In this document: one piece after another, positions 25,292-32,947 of the stretch
How the letters are laid out: each line of letters begins with the position of its first letter
Numbering within the stretch: position 1 is the first letter of the stretch
Assembly (NCBI GenBank): GCA_031376425.1
Contig: JANMDR010000033.1
Span: 1-34,324, forward strand
DNA length: 34,324 nt
Direction of reading: 5' to 3'
Source of the DNA: JANMDR01 sp031376425
Lineage (GTDB): Bacteria > Pseudomonadota > Gammaproteobacteria > Burkholderiales > Usitatibacteraceae
Position numbers and translations under genes: made by a program
The notes under the pieces: generated by a model
The model's input: the letters and a program-made list of their open reading frames with translations, nothing else
Told to the model about the DNA's origin: nothing
Databases searched by the model: none

Positions 25292-27034
25292 ATGTCTCTA
25301 GCCGCAGCCCTCACATCCGCCAAAGCCACCAAAGGCGCTATTCCCGTTGTTCATGCACCGGATAGCTTCGCCGCTTTGTTCGAAGAAAGCCTATCGCGTC
25401 AAGAAATGCGTATTGGCGAAATGATTACCGCAGAAGTTGTTAGCGTTGACCAAAATATCGTGGTCGTAAACGCTGGCCTAAAGTCGGAATCGGTTATCCC
25501 AGTTGAAGAATTCAAAAATGACAAAGGCGAGCTAGAAGTTAAAGTTGGCGATTTTGTTACGGTAACAATTGAAGCGTTAGAAGACGGCTTCGGTGCTACC
25601 AAGCTCTCACGCGATAAAGCGAAGCGTTTAGCGGCATGGCACGATTTGGATGTAGCGCTCGATAAAGGCACTATCATTTCTGGTTTTGTTTCCGGCAAAG
25701 TTAAAGGCGGCCTTACTGTTATGGTTAACGGTATTCGCGCTTTCTTGCCAGGTTCATTGGTTGATGTGCGTCCTATTAAAGACACCACGCCATACGAAAA
25801 CAAAGAGCTCGAATTCAAAGTTATTAAGCTTGACCGTAAACGTAACAACGTTGTGGTATCTCGTCGCGCGGTGGTTGAAGCCAGCGCCGGTGCAGATCGC
25901 GCCGCGTTGATGTCTACTCTGAAAGAAGGCACCATCGTTAAGGGTGTGGTTAAAAACATCACTGACTACGGTGCGTTCGTTGATTTGGGCGGTATTGATG
26001 GCTTGCTACACATTACTGATTTGGCATGGCGTCGCGTTAAGCACACAACCGAAGTATTGACGTTTGGTGATGAAGTTGAAGCCAAGATCCTTAAGTTTGA
26101 TCAAGAAAAGAACCGTGTTTCACTCGGTATCAAGCAGTTGGGCGATGATCCGTGGACAGGTTTGTCACGTCGTTACCCACAAAGCACACGCTTGTTCGGC
26201 AAAGTAACTAACCTGACTGACTACGGCGCGTTCATTGAAATCGAACAGGGTATCGAAGGTTTGGTACACGTTTCGGAAATGGATTGGACAAACAAGAACG
26301 TGCATCCGGGTAAGGTTGTTTCCTTGGGTGACGAAGTTGAAGTCATGATCCTTGAAATTGACGAAGAGCGTCGTCGTATTTCCCTAGGCATGAAGCAGTG
26401 CGCACAAAATCCGTGGGAAGAGTTCTCAATGTCTCACAAGAAGAACGAAAAAGTGAAGGGCACTATTAAGTCCATCACCGATTTCGGCGTGTTCATTGGT
26501 TTGCCAGGCAATATCGATGGTTTGGTACATTTGTCCGATCTGTCTTGGAATGTTCCAGGCGAAGAAGCCGTGAAGAACTTCAAGAAGGGCGATGAATTGG
26601 AAGCGCTCGTGTTGGCTATTGACGTTGAGCGTGAACGTATCTCCCTTGGCATCAAGCAAATGGATGGCGATCCTTTCAACAACTACTTGTTGACGTTCGA
26701 TAAAGGCTCTATCGTTACCGGTAAAGTAAAAGCTATCGATGCTAAAGGTGCAACCATTGCACTAAGCGAAGAAGTGGAAGGTTATTTACGTGCTTCTGAA
26801 GTTGCGCGCGAGCGTGTGGAAGATATCCGTACTCACCTAAAAGAAGGTGACGAAGTTGAAACTGTCATCATCAACGTTGATCGTAAAACACGTAATATCA
26901 ATCTTTCAATCAAAGCCAAAGACGCTGCTGAAGAAAAAGATGCAATGAAAAAAGTGGTAGAAGATGCGCCAACCAATGCTGGTACAACAAACCTTGGTGC
27001 GTTGTTGAAAGCAAAATTCAATAAGTCCGAGTAA
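25292..27034 (+). CDS. rpsA: 30S ribosomal protein S1
   Basis: A 580-residue protein with six S1 (OB-fold) domains. Domains 1 and 2 (about residues 40-190) bind the ribosome, and domains 3-6 (about 205-540) are close repeats carrying KGVVKNITDYGAFVDLGGIDG, KVTNLTDYGAFIEIEQGIEG, TIKSITDFGVFIGLPGNIDG and KVKAIDAKGATIAL. S1 brings mRNA to the 30S subunit and helps open structured leaders. The N-terminus is about 20 residues longer than I expect before the conserved SFAALFEESLSRQEMR block, so the true start could be a little downstream, though no better ATG is present. It is followed by a strong terminator. Confidence 0.97.
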   Translation: MSLAAALTSAKATKGAIPVVHAPDSFAALFEESLSRQEMRIGEMITAEVVSVDQNIVVVNAGLKSESVIPVEEFKNDKGELEVKVGDFVTVTIEALEDGFGATKLSRDKAKRLAAWHDLDVALDKGTIISGFVSGKVKGGLTVMVNGIRAFLPGSLVDVRPIKDTTPYENKELEFKVIKLDRKRNNVVVSRRAVVEASAGADRAALMSTLKEGTIVKGVVKNITDYGAFVDLGGIDGLLHITDLAWRRVKHTTEVLTFGDEVEAKILKFDQEKNRVSLGIKQLGDDPWTGLSRRYPQSTRLFGKVTNLTDYGAFIEIEQGIEGLVHVSEMDWTNKNVHPGKVVSLGDEVEVMILEIDEERRRISLGMKQCAQNPWEEFSMSHKKNEKVKGTIKSITDFGVFIGLPGNIDGLVHLSDLSWNVPGEEAVKNFKKGDELEALVLAIDVERERISLGIKQMDGDPFNNYLLTFDKGSIVTGKVKAIDAKGATIALSEEVEGYLRASEVARERVEDIRTHLKEGDEVETVIINVDRKTRNINLSIKAKDAAEEKDAMKKVVEDAPTNAGTTNLGALLKAKFNKSE

Positions 27035-27051
27035 TCTGGATTTAGTGGAAA

Positions 27052-27091
27052 AAAACCGCCGCAATCGAAAGATTTCGGCGGTTTTGTTTTT
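27052..27091 (+). terminator. Rho-independent terminator after rpsA
   Basis: AAAACCGCCG at 27052-27061 pairs with CGGCGGTTTT at 27076-27085. Inside it AATC-GAAA-GATT adds a second stem capped by a GNRA loop. GTTTTTA follows. It ends transcription 18 bases after the rpsA stop and separates rpsA from ihfB. Confidence 0.92.
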
Positions 27092-27446
27092 AGGTTTACT
27101 TTTATGCCCTTGGCTAAAAATAGAGCAAAATTTTAGTGTGAGCTAAATAAATTTGATCGATATTTAAGTGCGATAAAAGTGGGGATTTTTGCCACAGCAA
27201 ATGAAAAAATGACCACATAAAACATAAATTTCCGTTTACGTCGAATTTTGTCTAAATTCTATGTAATACTGCTAAGTAATTGCTTTATAAACGAATTTTC
27301 GCCTGCGAGCCTCTGGTTTTTGCGGGCAATTTTAATAGTGGCGTAGGTTTTGGAGTTTTTAGCCACGCATAAATAAAATGTCGCGCTTTTAGCCTTTTAG
27401 TGCAGGCGACCAATTTTTGAAATTAGGGAAACAACTAGTGAGATCA
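27092..27446 (+). other. AT-rich region between rpsA terminator and ihfB
   Basis: About 355 bases, rich in A and T, that must hold the ihfB promoter. No ORF or repeat stands out. Several TAAAAT/TAATAC-like stretches could be -10 boxes, but none has a convincing partner, so none is annotated. AT-rich upstream DNA would suit autoregulation by IHF, which is known in E. coli, but I cannot mark a site. Confidence 0.35.
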
Positions 27447-27785
27447 ATGACGAAGTCGGAACTCATCGAAATACTGAGTGCTCGACACAGCCAATTAGCA
27501 CCCAAAGACGCTGAACTGGCCGTTAAAACTATGTTGGATGCTATGTCAGTGGCTCTTTCCAGCGGCGATCGTATTGAGATTCGTGGTTTTGGCAGCTTTG
27601 GCTTGAACTTTCGGCCACCGCGGATGGGACGCAATCCAAAAACAGGTGAACGGGTTGAAGTACCGCGCAAATATGTACCGCACTTTAAAGCTGGGAAAGA
27701 ACTACGTGAGCGCGTTGACGCGCTAGAAGGGCCTATTTCAGAAATTGCTAACCAAGACGACGACGAGTTGGATGATGACGAATAG
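27447..27785 (+). CDS. ihfB: Integration host factor subunit beta
   Basis: A 112-residue HU/IHF protein. The start MTKSELIEIL at 27447 matches IHF-beta; the upstream GTG and TTG codons would add a non-conserved extension. The DNA-bending arm contains IEIRGFGSFGLNFRPPRMGRNPKTGE with the intercalating proline in the arm, and the PHFKAGKELRERV tail follows. A short acidic extension (DQDDDELDDDE type) ends the protein. IHF bends DNA at specific sites and assists recombination and transcription. rpsA-ihfB is the conserved order; the lapA/lapB genes that often follow in betaproteobacteria are not present here. Confidence 0.96.
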   Translation: MTKSELIEILSARHSQLAPKDAELAVKTMLDAMSVALSSGDRIEIRGFGSFGLNFRPPRMGRNPKTGERVEVPRKYVPHFKAGKELRERVDALEGPISEIANQDDDELDDDE

Positions 27786-27792
27786 CGAGCTT

Positions 27793-27921
27793 CTATGGCT
27801 TTTTGAAGGCCATAGTTAGGCTGCGTTTAAAGGGTTTGCCTTCAATTCCTTAAAGTAAGCATCCTGCACATACGAGGTTCGTAGGCGTTAAAGTTAAAGG
27901 CCGCAACTAGCGGCTAATTTT
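27793..27921 (+). terminator. Inverted repeats after ihfB, possible terminators
   Basis: CTATGGC-N9-GCCATAG (27793-27815) lies just after the ihfB stop but lacks a T-run. Further down GCCGC-aacta-GCGGC (27900-27914), preceded by AAAG and followed by TAATTTT, looks more like an intrinsic terminator. Either could end ihfB transcription. Confidence 0.4.
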
Positions 27922-27925
27922 AAAT

Positions 27926-27964
27926 GCTATAATGCAACTTGGTTGCGAGAATTTGAGTTCGCAA
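27926..27964 (+). promoter_or_regulatory. Extended -10 promoter and leader hairpins before the ZIP gene
   Basis: TGCTATAAT at 27925-27933 is an extended -10 box; no good -35 box is seen. It would give a leader of about 125 bases. Two hairpins overlap right after it: GCAAC-ttg-GTTGC (27934-27946) and TTGCGA-N10-TCGCAA (27943-27964). They share bases and cannot form together. Confidence 0.4.
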
Positions 27965-28065
27965 TTACCTAATACCGAACATCTCTGTAAATTATATCTT
28001 GAACGCTGCCTATTTATATGCGTTGCGGCACAGATAAACCACCCATCAAAAATCTATAAATTGCT

Positions 28066-28866
28066 ATGCCACTTTTGCTGCAAATTTTACTAGCCTGCTT
28101 ATGCGGTGGTGTGCTTTCAGTAATGCTTGCAGCAATGGTAGCTTGGCATGCGCGGCCCACGTGGATTCCAGCACTCGTTAGCTTTGCTGTTGGTACCCTA
28201 TTGGGTGCCGCGTTTTTAGAAGTGATCCCGCATTTATTTGAGGAATCCAAAAATCATCAGCAATCTGCGCTCTATATCTTGGGCGGTATTTTATTGTTCT
28301 TCATTCTTGAAAAAATGGTGATTTGGCGTCACTCGCATGACCATGACCACGGTCTTTCACATGCGCACTCCCATGATTCCACCCCTAGCCATGCTCACCA
28401 TGACAATGATCGCGGTCGTTCGGGCTTGCTTATCATCATTGGCGATACCTTTCATAACTTCACGGACGGTATCGTTATTGCCGCCGCTTTTATAGCGGAC
28501 CCACGGCTTGGCTGGGTGACAGCGTTCGCGATTATTGCGCATGAAATTCCACAGGAAATTGGTGATTTTATTATTTTGCTTCACTCTGGTTATAGCAAGA
28601 AGAAGGCGCTCTTACTCAATATCTTATCTAGCCTCGCGACGGTGGTTGGGGCATTACTGGCCTATTTTGCGTTGCGTGAAGTTCAAAACCTCGTGCCGGT
28701 TTGTTTGGGATTAGCAGCCGCAAGCATGCTCTACATCGCCGTAGCTGATTTAATTCCGGCATTGCACAAGCGCACCACCTTCAAGGAAAGTGTGCAGCAA
28801 ATATTACTGATAGGCGGTGGTTTAGCGACGATAGTATTGGTGCGGCATCTAGGCGGGGAGCACTAA
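28066..28866 (+). CDS. ZIP-family metal transporter
   Basis: A 266-residue membrane protein with about eight helices. A histidine-rich loop sits near residues 88-115 (HSHDHDHGLSHAHSHDS). The two hallmark helices follow: GDTFHNFTDGIVIAAAF and HEIPQEIGDFIILLHSG, whose His, Asn, Asp and Glu residues form the metal site of ZIP proteins. It probably takes up zinc or another divalent metal into the cytoplasm. It lies after ihfB and ends 22 bases from the convergent sigma-factor gene. The leader region suggests its own promoter. The exact metal cannot be told. Confidence 0.92.
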   Translation: MPLLLQILLACLCGGVLSVMLAAMVAWHARPTWIPALVSFAVGTLLGAAFLEVIPHLFEESKNHQQSALYILGGILLFFILEKMVIWRHSHDHDHGLSHAHSHDSTPSHAHHDNDRGRSGLLIIIGDTFHNFTDGIVIAAAFIADPRLGWVTAFAIIAHEIPQEIGDFIILLHSGYSKKKALLLNILSSLATVVGALLAYFALREVQNLVPVCLGLAAASMLYIAVADLIPALHKRTTFKESVQQILLIGGGLATIVLVRHLGGEH

Positions 28867-28888
28867 GTATCGGACATTGGCAGCACAC

Positions 28889-30142
28889 CTACATTGCCAT
28901 CAGTCGCTGCTGCAGATACCTACGTTCAGCGTCATTTTCTGCTAAGTCAATTGCGCGATTGTAGGCGATAGTTGCTGCTTCATTTTTACCCTGCCGACGT
29001 AATAAATCAGCACGTGCGGCATGTAGCAGGTGATAGAGCGCCAACTCGCCGCGTTCACTTATTTTGTCGATGATTGCCAGCCCTTCCTCAATTGAAAATG
29101 CCATCGCGTGCGCAACCGCGCCGTTGAGGGCGACAATATCTGTGGGTCGATGCTGCCAAAGCGCACTGTAAAGCCCCCAAATTTGCTTCCAATCCGTAGC
29201 GGCTGCTGTTGCAGCTTGGCAGTGAAGTGAGGCGATGGCCGCTTCCATTTGGTAGGGGCCAGGTAGGCGCTCTGCCACAGCATCATCAAGCATTTTTATG
29301 GCAAAATGAATCGCTTCTTTATCCCATAAGCCACGGTTTTGCTCCTCAAGTGGAATTAAGTTGCCTGCTGAATCTACTCTGGCTTTAGCTCGCGCATGAT
29401 GCAACTGCATCAGCGCCAACAGCCCCGACATTTCTGGTGATTGCGGTGTAGCAGGTAATAATTTTTGCAGTAATGCGCCAAGCCGAATGGCTTCTTCGCA
29501 CAGCGATTGGCGCATCAGGTTCTGCGCTCGGCCTAAGGTATAACCTTCATTGAATAACAGGTAGATTACTGACAATACAGCATCTACTCGCTCGGGAAGT
29601 TGCGTGCTGGTCGGCACAATGTAGGGAATCTTCGCTTCTTTAATTTTTCGCTTGGTTCGAACCAGGCGTTGTGCCGTGGTCGTTTCTGGTTCCAGAAATG
29701 ACCGCGCAATTTCACCCACGCTAAATTGGCAAATGGTTTTCAGCGCTAAGGTAATTTGCGCCACTGGCGCTAAGGCGGGATGACAACAGATAAATATTAA
29801 ACGTAATTGATCATCATTTATTTCATCATGCAGTTCGGCAATGATATTGGCCGGATTTGATGTGGCAGGCGCGGCAATATTCTCCATTTCATCGTCTGCA
29901 AAAAAACTTAAGCGCTTAGATTTTCTTAGCTCATCAAGAAAATAGCGCTGCGCAACGGTGGTGATCCACGCCGCCGGATTAGTGGGTATGCCGTTTCTAG
30001 GCCAATCTAAAGATGCCCGTAAATAAGCTTCTTGCAAGCTTTCCTCGGCAGCATCAATATCGCTGCAATACCGAATCAAGCCTGCAAGAATACGGCCACC
30101 ATCGCGGCGTTGCAAAGTTTCAATGGTGCGTTTTGCAACCAT
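28889..30142 (-). CDS. ECF sigma factor with C-terminal helical repeats (ECF42-like)
   Basis: A 417-residue protein, far longer than a normal ECF sigma factor. Region 2 is at the N-terminus (RILAGLIRYCSDIDAAEESLQEAYLRA, NPAAWITTVAQRYFLDELRK), and region 4 follows (ICQFSVGEIARSFLEPETTTAQRLVRTKRKI). Residues of about 175-415 form a helical, TPR-like extension (VDAVLSVIYLLFNEGYTLG, ALNGAVAHAMAFSIEEGLAI, AATIAYNRAIDLAENDAERRYLQ). This is the layout of the ECF42 group, which has no classical anti-sigma factor and depends on the C-terminal domain. The gene directly follows a yciI/DGPF gene, the standard partner, with a 10-base gap. Confidence 0.92.
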   Translation of the reverse strand: MVAKRTIETLQRRDGGRILAGLIRYCSDIDAAEESLQEAYLRASLDWPRNGIPTNPAAWITTVAQRYFLDELRKSKRLSFFADDEMENIAAPATSNPANIIAELHDEINDDQLRLIFICCHPALAPVAQITLALKTICQFSVGEIARSFLEPETTTAQRLVRTKRKIKEAKIPYIVPTSTQLPERVDAVLSVIYLLFNEGYTLGRAQNLMRQSLCEEAIRLGALLQKLLPATPQSPEMSGLLALMQLHHARAKARVDSAGNLIPLEEQNRGLWDKEAIHFAIKMLDDAVAERLPGPYQMEAAIASLHCQAATAAATDWKQIWGLYSALWQHRPTDIVALNGAVAHAMAFSIEEGLAIIDKISERGELALYHLLHAARADLLRRQGKNEAATIAYNRAIDLAENDAERRYLQQRLMAM

Positions 30143-30152
30143 TGAATTCTAG

Positions 30153-30512
30153 CTATTCCGGTTGGGGATTATCATTCAAAGGGCGCACTTCTATACTGCC
30201 ACCCCATGAACCTGGGCATTTGGCCGCCCATGCTAGTGCATCATCTAACGTTGGCACATCAATTAAATAGTAGCCGCCCAATTGTTCCTTGGTTTCGGCA
30301 AATGGACCATCAGTAGTGAGGGTTTTACCGTTTTTTACACGCACGGTAGTAGCAGTATTAATGGGCTTTAGTTCTGAGCCGCCTCGCATACAGCCTGATG
30401 CCATGATCTCTTTGGTAAAATCGATATAAGCTTGGTAGCCTTTTTGTAACTCCGCTTCAGGTAAATTAAACCAAGCTTTTTCGTCGCCGTAAATTAATAA
30501 CATATATTGCAT
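30153..30512 (-). CDS. YCII-related (DGPF) protein, partner of the ECF sigma factor
   Basis: A 119-residue protein of the YCII/DGPF family. MQYMLLIYGDEKAWF opens the ferredoxin-like fold, and TTDGPFAETKEQLGGYYLID holds the family's DGPF motif. Proteins of this type are encoded next to ECF42 sigma factors, often in several copies, and are their regulatory targets; their biochemical function is unknown. AAGGAGA before the ATG is a strong ribosome binding site. The gene is first in the operon and the sigma factor gene second. Confidence 0.92.
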   Translation of the reverse strand: MQYMLLIYGDEKAWFNLPEAELQKGYQAYIDFTKEIMASGCMRGGSELKPINTATTVRVKNGKTLTTDGPFAETKEQLGGYYLIDVPTLDDALAWAAKCPGSWGGSIEVRPLNDNPQPE

Positions 30513-30580
30513 AGTGTTCTCCTTGAGTTTGGAATTTAGGATCGTATTGGCGCAGCGTTATCCCTTGCCAACATCAGCTT

Positions 30581-30607
30581 GACGTTTCATAACGACCAAA
30601 ATCGACA
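30581..30607 (-). promoter_or_regulatory. Candidate ECF42-type promoter of the yciI-sigma operon
   Basis: On the minus strand TGTCGA (30602-30607) is followed after 17 bases by CGTC (30581-30584). From memory, ECF42 sigma factors recognise TGTCGA at -35 and a CG(A/T)C-type -10. The site lies about 70 bases before the yciI start. This fits an operon switched on by its own sigma factor. It is a match by eye, not a scored hit. Confidence 0.6.
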
Positions 30608-30757
30608 AAAAGTTAAAAATATTTTTCGTCTCTGAAAAATCGAATTACAGTAGATTTCCCAGTTCAGCAAATATTAGCGCTGTATTTTGGCCTGTTTAGG
30701 TCTGATTACCGTTAAAATACGCCTATTCATTCATCCGCAATTTATATTAAGTGCATT

Positions 30758-32107
30758 ATGAAATCAATTTTAAAAACGCTTTGGTTTAGTTTATTCGCCC
30801 TGTTGGCAATGCAAACAGTTCCCGCATTTGCCACAACGGTGCGGATGCAAACACCAATGGGTGCTGTCGATATCGAGCTTTACGACACCGCTGCACCGAA
30901 GACAGTGGCCAATTTTCTGAATTACGTTAATAGCGGCGCGTATGCAAATTCCTTCATTCATCGTTTAGAGCCAAACTTTGTGATTCAAGGTGGCGGCTTT
31001 CGTTGGAATACGGTTAGCAACCAAGCTGAGGCTATCCCCGTAAATGCGGCGGTAGTCAATGAATTTGGCGCGGCACGGAGCAATGTGCGGGGAACGATAG
31101 CGATGGCGCGTGTGGGTGGCCTGCCTGATAGCGCAACATCGCAGTGGTTTATTAATCTCGCCAATAATCAATTTCTAGATAGCGTAGATGGTGGTTTTAC
31201 TGTGTTTGGCAAAGTAACTGATGCCAGCATGGCCGTGGTTGACGCCATCAGCTTGCAACGTATTATCAACGCTGGTGTATTTAGTACGCTTCCTTATATC
31301 GGAACCATAGGTACGCAAATTGCCCAAGGCAATTTAATTACCACAAGCCCCATCTCTCTTGGCGCTGGGACTACACCAACAACGGCGCTCAATTACTCGG
31401 GTTTATGGTGGAACGCCGCTGAATCTGGCTGGGGGATGAGCATTACGCAAAAACGCAATATCATTTTTGCGGCGATGTACACCTACGATGCGGCTGGAAT
31501 ACCAACTTGGTATGTCATGTCGCGGTGCGAAATGCCCGCCACCAGCAGCACAACCTGCACCGGCCCGATTTACAAGGTATCCGGCGGTACGGCGCCAACA
31601 GTTGCATGGGCGGGCACTAATAAGCTTACCGAAATTGCAGGCAGTGGCACACTTATTTTTGATAGCGCGAAAAACGCTAAATTTAACTTTACGCTTAACG
31701 GGGTGAGCAGCAGTAAAGATATCACCCCGCAACCTATTGCTACCGGCAGCACGCCACCGTCCTTTGATTTTACTGATCTCTGGTGGAACCCCGCCGAAGA
31801 CGGTTGGGGCATGGCCATCTCACAGCAATTCGACGTTGCTTTCGCCACATGGTATGCCTATGACGCAACCGGCAAGGCGATCTGGTATGTGGCCGATCAA
31901 TGCAAGCTACTCGGCACGCGCTGCGAGGGCAAGCTTTATCAAGTCAGTGGCGGTGTGCCGCTAACCGTCGCATGGAACGGGAACAAACCCAAGGTAACTG
32001 AAGTTGGCAGTATTAGCCTCGTGTTTACCGATCTTAATAACGGTGATATGAACTATACCCTGAACGGCACTAAATTCTTCCGTAAAATTACGCGCCAGCT
32101 GTTTTAG
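30758..32107 (+). CDS. Exported cyclophilin-type peptidyl-prolyl isomerase with two Trp-rich repeats
   Basis: A 449-residue protein with a signal peptide (about residues 1-25, ending VPAFA). The cyclophilin domain (about 27-195) keeps the key Arg69, Phe74 and Gln77, at the same spacing as Arg55, Phe60 and Gln63 of human cyclophilin A, and has TSQWFINLANN and GFTVFGKV. The C-terminal half holds two copies of a roughly 110-residue unit, at 213-325 and 338-449. Each opens with LWWN-AE-GWGM, continues with a Y-YDA-G-P/A-WYV core, a cysteine pair and a CxGxxYxVSGG-like block. I have seen such units in secreted betaproteobacterial proteins but know no name or role. It probably folds proteins in the periplasm or at the cell surface. 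Confidence 0.9.
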   Translation: MKSILKTLWFSLFALLAMQTVPAFATTVRMQTPMGAVDIELYDTAAPKTVANFLNYVNSGAYANSFIHRLEPNFVIQGGGFRWNTVSNQAEAIPVNAAVVNEFGAARSNVRGTIAMARVGGLPDSATSQWFINLANNQFLDSVDGGFTVFGKVTDASMAVVDAISLQRIINAGVFSTLPYIGTIGTQIAQGNLITTSPISLGAGTTPTTALNYSGLWWNAAESGWGMSITQKRNIIFAAMYTYDAAGIPTWYVMSRCEMPATSSTTCTGPIYKVSGGTAPTVAWAGTNKLTEIAGSGTLIFDSAKNAKFNFTLNGVSSSKDITPQPIATGSTPPSFDFTDLWWNPAEDGWGMAISQQFDVAFATWYAYDATGKAIWYVADQCKLLGTRCEGKLYQVSGGVPLTVAWNGNKPKVTEVGSISLVFTDLNNGDMNYTLNGTKFFRKITRQLF

Positions 32108-32125
32108 GAATAGGGTGGTAATAGC

Positions 32126-32142
32126 TAGGAAAAATTTTCCTA
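32126..32142. repeat. Short AT-rich palindrome after the cyclophilin gene
   Basis: TAGGAAAA-A-TTTTCCTA is a perfect palindrome 18 bases after the stop codon. Its central T-run could help end transcription, but the loop is a single base, so it is unlikely to be a normal hairpin terminator. It could be a protein-binding site. Confidence 0.35.
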
Positions 32143-32163
32143 AATCGCCAAACCAAGCTATCT

Positions 32164-32370
32164 TTAAACGCTCTCTGCCGACCCCATCGGCGAGTGCAGC
32201 GGCAGGTATAGCGTAACGCAGGTACCGCCGCCCAATAACTCTTCTACATCTAGCAAGCCACCGAGCTGGGTGGCGCGAATCTTCATATTATCGACGCCAC
32301 GGCCGCCAGTGGGTTTGCCGAGTTTTTATTCACGCCCTGCGAAGTCACGCCCGCTGGTTCAAGCTCTGCT
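32164..32370 (-). pseudogene. Remnant of a sensor histidine kinase (ATPase C-terminus)
   Basis: The minus strand encodes KPTGGRGVDNMKIRATQLGG, then LLDVEELLGGGTCVTLYLPL and a stop at 32164-32166. This is the last part of a HATPase_c domain of the NarX/HisKA_3 type, whose G-box has the form GRGLxNMxxRAxxLGG and which ends in GGGTxVxLxLPL. A frameshift near 32320 breaks it: upstream of there a related open stretch (ELEPAGVTSQGVNKNSA) is in another frame, and stops follow. The dimerisation and sensor parts are missing. No response regulator is nearby. It is a dead gene end. Confidence 0.7.
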
Positions 32371-32422
32371 TAACTCCCAGTATGTAGACGTGTACGCCCC
32401 CGTCAGTCCTCACTGTGGTTGA

Positions 32423-32770
32423 TCGGATTCAGCGATGCTACCAGAAGTTTACCACCAACGGATGCATGCATTGCTGACTGAGATCGCGAGTCGCTATCAT
32501 TAAGAAAATATCGTAATGGGAATCGATGGCGCAGGCTGGCACAAATGCAAAGCACTTGAAACACCTAACGATCCAAAACTCATATTTTTACCGCCTTACT
32601 CAACCAAGCGCATTCTCCAAGAATACATCTGGGATGAATTTTATGAAAAGAGCCCCCAAAACAAATCCTTACACGTACTTGGCGCGCTAGAAGTCCATTT
32701 AGTGCCGACTTTAAAGCTTTGAGAAACGCAAAACGCAATCATCAAAAGAGTTTCAACAAATTCAAAGGGT
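32423..32770 (+). mobile_element. IS630-family transposase remnant (C-terminal part)
   Basis: In one plus-strand frame the DDE_3-type core of an IS630 transposase can be read: SAMLPEVYHQRMHALLTEIA, then a TAA at 32501-32503. After it come ENIVMGIDGAGWHKCKALET, LIFLPPYSTKRILQEYIWDE and ALEVHLVPTLKL. A TGA at 32720-32722 is followed in frame by ETQNAIIKRVST. GAGWHK with its Asp and the LPPYS...E.IWDE block are hallmarks of the family. The usual PELNP after PPYS is altered (TKRIL), and the N-terminal half is missing. Two in-frame stops show the element is dead. No terminal repeats are seen. Confidence 0.85.
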
Positions 32771-32947
32771 AGACAACTACTCGGGATGTGAAGTCAGTTC
32801 AGGCTCACTTCTCATCGAAATCACAAGAGCCCTTCTAGGCTCGCGTGGCATTGGAAGAGACTAAAATTATGATTAAAATTCATTCCATTCGTATACAATC
32901 TATTTAATTATATTGATCATGGAAATTAGCTGAAAAGAGAGGCAAAA

